Part shown: piece by piece, positions 1 through 5,408 of the stretch | Layout of the letters: the number at the start of each line of letters is the position of its first letter | Position numbering within the stretch: the stretch's first letter is position 1 | From: UBA7485 sp050945075 | Lineage (GTDB): Bacteria > Bacillota > Clostridia > Eubacteriales > Eubacteriaceae | DNA length: 6,191 nucleotides | Reading direction: 5' to 3' | Assembly (NCBI GenBank): GCA_050945075.1 | Contig: JBMNSG010000136.1 | Coordinates: forward strand, 1 to 6,191 | Notes under the pieces: model-generated | The model's input: the letters and a program-made list of their open reading frames with translations, nothing else | Databases searched by the model: none | What the model was told of the DNA's origin: nothing | Program-made: the position numbers and the translations under genes

Positions 1-180
1 GTTCACAGTAAGCTCGGCCATGATATTCATTTTTTCAAGAAGCGGATCAGATGCGGTGTAGGATACATTCTCCGGCATGGGACCGGCTTTTAGTGCACTG
101 ACCAGCGAAGCGGTATTATAACCGTCTATGATCTTCCCGTAAGGAGCAAACTCCGGATCATTGATCGAATAGATTTTCAT
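1..180 (-). CDS. DUF4867-like protein, N-terminal part (runs off the left edge)
   Basis: The frame opens with ATG at 180-178 and stays open for 60 codons to the window edge, so the C-terminal part is missing. The protein begins MKIYSINDPEFAPYGKII and continues with a DGYNTASL segment and a PMPENVSY segment. This opening, an 'xxDPEFxPYGxxxxGY' pattern, is what I recall for the DUF4867 family, proteins of about 200 residues in Bacillota with no established function, probably of cupin-like fold. Recognition is from memory and from only 60 residues. A GGAGA ribosome binding site lies at 189-185, four bases before the start. The gene begins 24 bases after the xylulokinase stop with no terminator between, so the two are very likely co-transcribed and the protein probably serves pentose or oligosaccharide catabolism. 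No signal peptide or membrane segment is visible. An alternative reading is some other small cupin-type sugar-metabolism protein. Confidence 0.68.
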   Translation of the reverse strand, partial: MKIYSINDPEFAPYGKIIDGYNTASLVSALKAGPMPENVSYTASDPLLEKMNIMAELTVN

Positions 181-204
181 TGATTCTCCAGTTTCTGATA
201 ATCT

Positions 205-1677
205 TTACAATTCTGTTTCTATATTTTTAAGAGCCGGATACAGCTTGTGCCAGACCTGATAGCGCTTTTCATAGAGTGCCGCGGTTTCAGGATCCGGATT
301 TACCGTATCTACTGTTTTCACCAGTGCGTCCGCACAATCGCGGACAGAGGGATAAACGCCGCAGGCTACAGCGGCCAGCATGGCAGCCCCGTAACCCGGG
401 CCCTGTTCTGTTTCAGGAATATCCAGCGGTATGTTCAGGACATCAGCAAATATCTGACGCCACAGCGGACTTTTGGCTCCGCCGCCGCAGATCTTGCTGG
501 ACGCGATTGTAATTCCCTGTTCACGGGCTTTTTCCATACAGTCACGAATGGCAAAGGCAACCCCTTCCAGAACAGACTGCGTCATCTGCGCCCTGGAGGT
601 GTCCATGGTCATGCCGATAAAAGCACTTCTGGCTGATGGATCATTATGCGGGCTGCGTTCACCCATCAGATACGGCAGGAAATAAACATGATTGCGTCCC
701 AGCATATCTGCTGTAATCGGGGACTGTTCTTTTTCGTATGCCTGTGTGTCCAGAATATCGTCCATCCACCATTTATTGCAGGAGGCGGCTGACAGAATAC
801 AACCCATCAGATGCCACCCGCCGTCCGCATGGGCAAAAGAGTGCAGTGCATTGGCGGGATCAACTCCGAAGGTATCGCTGGAAATAAAAATCGTACCGGA
901 TGTACCGAGCGAAATATTACAGCCTCCTTCACCGGTCACACCGCAGCCAACAGCTGCAGCCGCGTTATCACCGGCACCGGCACAGACAACCGTATCCTGT
1001 GAAAGTCCAAGTTCCGCTGCGATTTCCGGTTTCAGAGTCCCGGCTTTATCGCTGCTTTCGAAAATCTGCGGCATCTGTTCCTCTGAAATCCCGCAGATTT
1101 CCAGCATTTTGCTGCTCCAGCATTTATTCTTAACATCAAAGAGCAGTGTACCGGACGCATCGGAGACATCCGTACAATGGACACCGGTCAGAACGTAATT
1201 CAGATAGTCCTTGGGCAGCATGATTTTAGAAATTGCTGCAAAGTTTTCCGGTTCATTTTCTTTCATCCACAGGAGTTTCGGTGCCGTAAAACCAGCAAAG
1301 GCAATATTGGCCGTTTCACTGCTGAGAACATCTCTGCCGACTGTTTCATTCAGATATTCAGTCTGTTTCTGTGTCCTGCCGTCATTCCAGAGGATTGCCG
1401 GACGGATAATCCGGTCCTGGTCGTCCAGAACCACCAGTCCGTGCATCTGACCGCCGGTTCCGATTCCTTTTACAAGGGACACATCGAATCCCTGCAGCAG
1501 TTCTCTGATTCCTGTTTTTGTTTCCCGGATCCAGTCCGCCGGATTCTGCTGACTCCAGCCCGGCTGCGGAAATTCGATCGGGTATTCCCGTGTCACAATG
1601 TTTTCAATTTTTCCCGTTTCATCCATCAGCAGCAGCTTGACTGCCGATGTCCCCAGATCGATACCGATAAAATACAT
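205..1677 (-). CDS. xylB: Xylulokinase (FGGY carbohydrate kinase)
   Basis: Cytoplasmic kinase that phosphorylates D-xylulose with ATP to D-xylulose 5-phosphate, feeding the pentose phosphate or phosphoketolase route. At 490 residues it has the usual family length and both actin-like FGGY domains. The N-terminal domain starts with the phosphate loop IDLGTSAVK (residues 6-14, including D7). The substrate-side motif QMHG (77-80) and the following AILWND (94-99) are typical of xylulokinases rather than glycerol or gluconokinases. The expected catalytic base is D237 in GAGDNAAAAVG. LGTSG (257-261), the YLMGERSPH segment (336-344) and the second FGGY signature GGGAKSPLWRQ (398-408) follow in the normal order, then the ATP-side EQGPGYGAA (424-432). 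The ATG at 1677 is preceded by GGAG at 1688-1685 with seven bases of spacing, and translation begins directly with the kinase fold. It is separated from the ATPase gene by 168 bases, so it may have its own control. Another pentulose substrate is possible, but the motifs and the neighbouring alpha-xylosidase favour xylulose. Confidence 0.93.
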   Translation of the reverse strand: MYFIGIDLGTSAVKLLLMDETGKIENIVTREYPIEFPQPGWSQQNPADWIRETKTGIRELLQGFDVSLVKGIGTGGQMHGLVVLDDQDRIIRPAILWNDGRTQKQTEYLNETVGRDVLSSETANIAFAGFTAPKLLWMKENEPENFAAISKIMLPKDYLNYVLTGVHCTDVSDASGTLLFDVKNKCWSSKMLEICGISEEQMPQIFESSDKAGTLKPEIAAELGLSQDTVVCAGAGDNAAAAVGCGVTGEGGCNISLGTSGTIFISSDTFGVDPANALHSFAHADGGWHLMGCILSAASCNKWWMDDILDTQAYEKEQSPITADMLGRNHVYFLPYLMGERSPHNDPSARSAFIGMTMDTSRAQMTQSVLEGVAFAIRDCMEKAREQGITIASSKICGGGAKSPLWRQIFADVLNIPLDIPETEQGPGYGAAMLAAVACGVYPSVRDCADALVKTVDTVNPDPETAALYEKRYQVWHKLYPALKNIETEL

Positions 1678-1706
1678 ATTATTTCTCCGATTTTCATATT
1701 TTCTGT

Positions 1707-1721
1707 CTGATGATTCATCAG
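1707..1721. promoter_or_regulatory. Perfect 15-base palindrome, candidate operator for xylB
   Basis: The sequence is CTGATGA, one central base, then TCATCAG, so the two seven-base arms match exactly. It sits 29 bases upstream of the xylulokinase start codon and 18 bases upstream of its ribosome binding site, a place where a repressor could block a promoter or an advancing polymerase. It does not resemble the catabolite-repression (cre) consensus or the Bacillus XylR operator as I recall them, so the cognate regulator is unknown. With a single-base centre it is better suited to protein binding than to an RNA hairpin. A palindrome of this length in a 168-base gap is suggestive but not proof of function. 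Confidence 0.35.
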
Positions 1722-1815
1722 GTGTTCGTTCTGTACAGATCTTTCATTGCGGCTGCTGACTAGAATTCTATTCCTCAGACCGTTCCGGTTCTATCAGCAT
1801 TCACGCCTTTATGGC

Positions 1816-1845
1816 ATGATTGCCGGTTCCGCTCTATACAGTCAA
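1816..1845 (-). promoter_or_regulatory. Weak promoter-like pair upstream of xylB
   Basis: On the minus strand TTGACT (1845-1840) matches five of six bases of the sigma-A -35 consensus. It is followed after 18 bases by AATCAT (1821-1816), which matches four of six bases of the -10 consensus. The -35 hexamer begins at the base immediately after the TGA stop of the ATPase gene. If active it would give xylB and the DUF4867-like gene their own transcript with a leader of roughly 130 bases carrying the palindromes. The -10 match is poor and the spacing one base long, so this is a low-confidence call. Confidence 0.22.
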
Positions 1846-2994
1846 TCAGGCAGTACGTCTTTTGAGTCTGCTTGCATCGTAGGTTGCTGTAATTCTCTGT
1901 TTGGTTTCTTTATCGAAGAAATGGGCTTTGTCCATATCCAGTGTGAATTCAACTATATCGCCGGGCTTGGCTGTGGTGTCAGGATCGACTTCTGCTGTAT
2001 ACTGCTGTCCGTTAAACTCGAAGCTCAGCTGTACCTTGGCACCCAGGAGTTCATAAACAGTTACGGTGGCTTTGATTACACTTTCTGTAAGCGGGTCAAT
2101 CTTTCTGGGGTCGCTGTAGATATTTTCCGGACGTACACCCAGAACAATTTCCTTGTCCACATAGCCTTCATGTTCGAGTACAACAGCGTATTCGTGCGGA
2201 ATCATGACTGTCTGATCACCGATCTGGGCGATCATGTTTTCGCCGTTCTTTCTCAGTGTCGCATCCATAAAGTTCATCTGCGGGGAACCGATAAAGCTGG
2301 CTACAAACAGATTCTTCGGCTGGTTGTACAGATTGGCCGGTGTGTCGACCTGCTGGATTTCACCTTCCTTAAGTACGACAATTCTGGTTCCCAGCGTCAT
2401 AGCTTCTGTCTGGTCATGGGTTACATAAATAATCGTCGCATCCAGACGCTTGTGAAGTCTGGCAATTTCTGTACGCATCTGCACACGCAGCTTGGCATCA
2501 AGGTTTGAGAGCGGTTCATCCATGAGGAAGACCTTTGGGTCACGGACAATGGCACGGCCCATGGCAACACGCTGTCTCTGCCCGCCTGAAAGAGCTTTTG
2601 GCTTACGGTCGAGCAGTGATTCGATATCCAGGATTTTTGCTGCTTCGGTGACTTTGCGTTTGATTTCGTCTTTCGGAACTTTACGGAGTTTCAGTCCGAA
2701 TGCCATATTGTCAAAAACAGTCATATGCGGATAGAGCGCGTAGTTCTGGAAAACCATGGCAATATCACGGTCTTTCGGTTCGACATCATTCATCACCTTG
2801 CCGTCGATTTTCAGCGTGCCGTCGCTGATATCTTCCAGACCTGCAATCATACGCAGTGTGGTAGATTTCCCACATCCTGAAGGACCGACAAAGATAATAA
2901 ATTCCTTGTCCTGAACATCAAGATTAAAATCCTTTACTGCTACAAAGCCGTTGTCGTATTCCTTCGTAATGTGTTCCAGTGTAATTTCAGACAT
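1846..2994 (-). CDS. msmK: Sugar ABC transporter ATP-binding protein (MsmK/UgpC/MalK type)
   Basis: This is the nucleotide-binding subunit that powers uptake of oligosaccharides through a carbohydrate ABC importer on the inner face of the membrane. At 382 residues it has the length and two-part layout of the CUT1 class. The ATPase domain shows Walker A GPSGCGKST (37-45), the Q-loop VFQNYALYPH with Q83, the signature LSGGQRQRV (135-143), Walker B VFLMDE (155-160), the D-loop SNLDAKLR (163-170) and the switch histidine H193. The regulatory OB/TOBE domain follows, with FIGSPQMNF (234-242), GVRPE (286-290) and the terminal AHFFDKET stretch (357-364). The start ATG is preceded by AGGGG four bases away and GGAG ten bases away. 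No permease or solute-binding gene is in the window. In several Bacillota, MsmK-type ATPases serve more than one importer, so this one may energise permeases encoded elsewhere. The family call is firm, while the symbol is by similarity to the shared-ATPase group and the transported sugar is inferred from neighbours. Confidence 0.94.
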   Translation of the reverse strand: MSEITLEHITKEYDNGFVAVKDFNLDVQDKEFIIFVGPSGCGKSTTLRMIAGLEDISDGTLKIDGKVMNDVEPKDRDIAMVFQNYALYPHMTVFDNMAFGLKLRKVPKDEIKRKVTEAAKILDIESLLDRKPKALSGGQRQRVAMGRAIVRDPKVFLMDEPLSNLDAKLRVQMRTEIARLHKRLDATIIYVTHDQTEAMTLGTRIVVLKEGEIQQVDTPANLYNQPKNLFVASFIGSPQMNFMDATLRKNGENMIAQIGDQTVMIPHEYAVVLEHEGYVDKEIVLGVRPENIYSDPRKIDPLTESVIKATVTVYELLGAKVQLSFEFNGQQYTAEVDPDTTAKPGDIVEFTLDMDKAHFFDKETKQRITATYDASRLKRRTA

Positions 2995-3062
2995 TGTTCC
3001 CCTGCTCCATTCCTTGTTTAAATTTTTCGTAGTGTGTAATTTATACTGAATCCGGCTTATGA
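2995..3062 (-). promoter_or_regulatory. Gap between GH3 and ATPase genes with a lone -10-like hexamer
   Basis: This 68-base spacer carries TATAAA on the minus strand (3045-3040), a fair -10 match. However, the positions 16 to 18 bases upstream lie at the end of the GH3 gene and read GGCTGA or nearby, which does not match a -35 box. No hairpin with a T run was seen, so read-through from the GH3 gene is expected. The ribosome binding site for the ATPase is either AGGGG (3003-2999) or GGAG (3008-3005). An internal promoter is possible but weakly supported. Confidence 0.2.
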
Positions 3063-5399
3063 TCAGCCGACCAGAATATCTTCTTTGATTCTGAATGTAT
3101 CTGTCTTGCGGATATCTTCAGATGAGCTCCCGACGCTTATCATGTAATTGCCCGCTTTGCAGACGAAGCATCCCAGCTTTTCACTGTATTCACTGAAAGC
3201 ATCCGCCCCCGGTGAAAGTGTAAAGCAGCGCCGTTCCCCCGGTTTGAGTTCCAGTTTTCTGAACGCTTTCAGTGCCTTGACCGGATCACCCGGTTCAGGT
3301 CTTAATTTTCCGATATACAGCTGTACGGTTTCGCTGCCGCTTACTGTACCTGTGTTTTTGACACAGATGTCAATGTCCGCAAAAGGACTGTTTTCCGATT
3401 TTCGCACTTCCAGATTGTCGTACTGGAAGTCTGTATAGGAAAGCCCATGGCCAAAACAGTAACGTACCGGGACTTTAAAAGTCTGATAATAACGATAGCC
3501 TACATACATTCCTTCACGGTAGTATTCGATCAGATGGGCATTCATCTGTTTCTTTTCATCTTCCGTGAGCGGACGTCCCGGGAAGTCGCCGAAACGGCTG
3601 GCCGGACAGTCGTCCAGACTGTAGGGAATGCTTTCCGGAAGCTTTCCGGACGGATTGATCTTTCCCAGAAGAATATCCGCGATTACATTTCCGCCTTCCA
3701 TGCCGTCGTACCAGTTCCAGACAATCGCCTGTGCCTGATCTGCCCAGCTGCCCATGGCTACCGGGCTCCCGGCTGTGATGACCACAACCGCATCGGGCCG
3801 GACTGCCAGTACTTCTTCTATCAGCTTGTCCTGTTCGTAAGGCAGATTTATATCCTGACGGTCCTGTCCTTCCAGGTCCCAGTCATGATTGAGGCCGGCG
3901 AAGATAATTACACTGTCTGCCTGTTCAGCCTTCTGTACGGCTTCTGCACGAAGTGCCGCCCGATGTTCAGCTGTCAAATCAGGCTCTGTCGTTCTTTCCG
4001 GCTGATCGCCCGCCGGACTGTCCAGGCTGGTCGCCTGCCAGCTGCTGTCCTGCTCATCGGCTTTCTGGGCATCATAACCCTGTGCAAAGCTGATTTCACA
4101 ATTTCCGCCCAGACGGTTCTTCAATCCCTGAAGCGGAGTAATTTCATACAGTGCCTTGATTTCAGCACTGCCGCCTCCGGATGCATGCTGCCTGTCGGCA
4201 TTGTCGCCGATCAGCAGCAGTGTTTTCAGTTTGTCTGCCTTAAGCGGCAGGCGTTTGTTTTCATTTTTCAAAAGGATGACCGACTCAGCCGCGACATCAT
4301 AGATCTTCTGATGATGTTCCGGTGTATTCATACTCCCGGCACTCCGGTCCTCCGGTCTTTCCACCTGAATTTCCTGATCCGCTGTTTCTGTCAGGCGGAT
4401 CATCTTGAGCCGGAGCATAAGACGCAGAACATTGCGTACTTTATCATCGACCTGTTTTTCGTCGACACTTCCGTCTTCTACCGCTTTTCTGAGAGGTTCT
4501 GCCAGATAGTAATCATCAAAGTCGCTGGTTACCGACATTTCAATATCCAGCGGACCTTCTGCTGTTTCTCTGGTGCGGTGCACGCCGCCCCAGTCGGAAA
4601 TAACGGCTCCGTCATAACCCCATTCATCTCTTACGACTTTCTGAATCAGGTTTTTGCTTTCTGTCAGATGCTCTCCCCGGTAAAGGTTGTATGAGGCCAT
4701 CATCGATTTGCCTCTGCCTTCCTGGAGCACTGCTTTGAAAGCCGGAAGATAGAGTTCCCGGAGCGGCCGGTCTTCAATTTCCACATCCACCCACAGCCGT
4801 TCAGTTTCCTGATTGTTGAGTGCAAAATGCTTGACGCACGAAGCAACATCACTTTCTTCGATTCCCTGAACCAGCGGAACCGCCATTCTGGCTGTCAGAT
4901 ACGGATCTTCGCTCATATACTCGAAGTTGCGCCCGCATACCGGCGTCCGTTTGATGTTGATCCCGGGGGCAAGAATCACATCTTTTCCTCTTGCCCTGGT
5001 TTCTTCACCGAGAACCTGCCCGGTCCGGAAAGCCAGTTCCGGATTCCAGGTCGCTGCAACTGCGCTGTTGCTGGGCAGATAGGAAACATCATCTCCTGCA
5101 TGTTCTCTGGCTTCCCATCCGTCATTTACAAATTCATGTCTGACACCCATGGGTCCATCGGACGTTTTAAGCGCCGGTATGCCCAGTCTCGGGATATCTC
5201 CTGTCTGGAAAAGTCCGCAGCCGTGAATCATCCGGATTTTTTCCGGAAGCGTCATCTGCGAAATCAGACTGTTTATTCTGTTTTCCTGCGTTTCCTGCGT
5301 TTCTGCTTTGTTTCTATGTTCTGTATTTATCTGAATATCCGGGTCGGGGATATTTGTATTATTCTTATGATTCATCTGGTTATTGTGATTGTCAGCCAT
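3063..5399 (-). CDS. GH3 beta-glycosidase (probably beta-glucosidase)
   Basis: A retaining exo-acting glycoside hydrolase family 3 enzyme, 778 residues, that removes beta-linked glucose or xylose from non-reducing ends of oligosaccharides. Domain 1 (about 43-330) is the TIM barrel: it has a KHFALNNQE sugar-binding segment (190-198) and the nucleophile region GAVISDWGGVH, with D269 as the expected nucleophile. Domain 2 (about 365-595) is the alpha/beta sandwich. Its LEGQDR segment (509-514) gives E510 as the likely acid/base. The FGHGLSYTDF motif (649-658) and a fibronectin-III-like domain (about 665-770) close the protein. No signal peptide or PA14 insertion is apparent, so the enzyme should be cytoplasmic. 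The first 40 residues are a polar Asn/Gln/Glu-rich tail of no known role. The ATG at 5399 has only a short GAGG overlapping the upstream stop. The in-frame M9 has no better site, so M1 is kept, with translational coupling likely. Family is certain, but glucosidase versus xylosidase is not settled by sequence. Confidence 0.93.
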   Translation of the reverse strand: MADNHNNQMNHKNNTNIPDPDIQINTEHRNKAETQETQENRINSLISQMTLPEKIRMIHGCGLFQTGDIPRLGIPALKTSDGPMGVRHEFVNDGWEAREHAGDDVSYLPSNSAVAATWNPELAFRTGQVLGEETRARGKDVILAPGINIKRTPVCGRNFEYMSEDPYLTARMAVPLVQGIEESDVASCVKHFALNNQETERLWVDVEIEDRPLRELYLPAFKAVLQEGRGKSMMASYNLYRGEHLTESKNLIQKVVRDEWGYDGAVISDWGGVHRTRETAEGPLDIEMSVTSDFDDYYLAEPLRKAVEDGSVDEKQVDDKVRNVLRLMLRLKMIRLTETADQEIQVERPEDRSAGSMNTPEHHQKIYDVAAESVILLKNENKRLPLKADKLKTLLLIGDNADRQHASGGGSAEIKALYEITPLQGLKNRLGGNCEISFAQGYDAQKADEQDSSWQATSLDSPAGDQPERTTEPDLTAEHRAALRAEAVQKAEQADSVIIFAGLNHDWDLEGQDRQDINLPYEQDKLIEEVLAVRPDAVVVITAGSPVAMGSWADQAQAIVWNWYDGMEGGNVIADILLGKINPSGKLPESIPYSLDDCPASRFGDFPGRPLTEDEKKQMNAHLIEYYREGMYVGYRYYQTFKVPVRYCFGHGLSYTDFQYDNLEVRKSENSPFADIDICVKNTGTVSGSETVQLYIGKLRPEPGDPVKALKAFRKLELKPGERRCFTLSPGADAFSEYSEKLGCFVCKAGNYMISVGSSSEDIRKTDTFRIKEDILVG
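5282..5299 (-). repeat. Two 9-base tandem repeats in the GH3 N-terminal tail
   Basis: On the plus strand the unit TTTCCTGCG occurs twice head to tail, followed at 5300-5306 by a degenerate partial third copy lacking one C. It encodes the repeated ETQ-ETQ at residues 34-39 of the GH3 enzyme, inside its hydrophilic tail. Because the unit is a multiple of three, gain or loss of a copy would change tail length without breaking the frame. It is probably a simple replication-slippage product. Confidence 0.8.
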
Positions 5400-5408
5400 A
5401 GCGCCTCA
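5400..5408 (-). promoter_or_regulatory. GH31 stop / GH3 start junction, likely translational coupling
   Basis: Read on the minus strand the junction is TGA GGC GCT ATG: the GH31 stop codon, six bases, then the GH3 start, all in one frame. The only purine-rich site close enough is GAGG, formed by the last two bases of the stop codon and the next two bases, four bases before the ATG. GGAAG lies further upstream at about twelve bases. With such a short and imperfect site, ribosomes finishing GH31 probably re-initiate on the GH3 gene, which would keep the two glycosidases in proportion. Confidence 0.6.

Larger units (their letters stand above)
1678..1845 (-). other. 168-base gap before xylB, with dyads and a possible leader
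   Basis: This is the longest non-coding stretch in the window, between the ATPase stop and the xylulokinase start. Read on the minus strand it contains, in order: a TTGACT hexamer abutting the ATPase stop, two copies of GAACCGG (around 1829-1823 and 1791-1785), a short dyad ACCG-GAA-CGGT (1789-1779), the 10-base palindrome TAGAATTCTA (1770-1761), a perfect 15-base palindrome (1721-1707), and the xylB ribosome binding site (1688-1685). No GC-rich hairpin followed by a T run is present, so I see no intrinsic terminator, and transcription from upstream could continue into xylB. The much larger size compared with the 6-, 24- and 67-base gaps elsewhere in the cluster suggests regulatory content. 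Confidence 0.55.

Noticed and set aside
1177..1710. A plus-strand open frame of 177 codons opposite the xylulokinase 5' end
   Set aside because: It is in register with the xylB codons and has no recognisable domain.
1809..1830. Small GGCA/TGCC and GCC/GGC hairpins after the ATPase stop, considered as a terminator
   Set aside because: The stems are only three to four base pairs and no T run follows on the minus strand.
1747..2508. A plus-strand open frame of 253 codons opposite the ATPase gene
   Set aside because: It is in register with the ATPase codons and explained by the same codon avoidance. The protein shows no family motif, whereas the opposite strand has every ABC ATPase motif.
3012..3025. 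TTTAAACAA in the gap before the ATPase gene, similar to part of a XylR operator
   Set aside because: Only one half-site-like stretch is present and no symmetrical partner is found. The region is simply A/T-rich.
3632..3650. Inverted repeat TCCGGAA-GCT-TTCCGGA and overlapping direct repeat of GCTTTCCGGA
   Set aside because: It lies within the well-conserved GH3 segment SGKLPESIPYS and results from the codons used there. There is no T run and no gene end nearby.
3447..4694. A plus-strand open frame of 415 codons opposite the GH3 gene
   Set aside because: It is exactly codon-in-register with the GH3 frame on the other strand, so a stop can arise only where GH3 uses TTA, CTA or TCA, codons that this gene avoids. 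The translation is rich in Phe, Cys and Ile with no recognisable domain.
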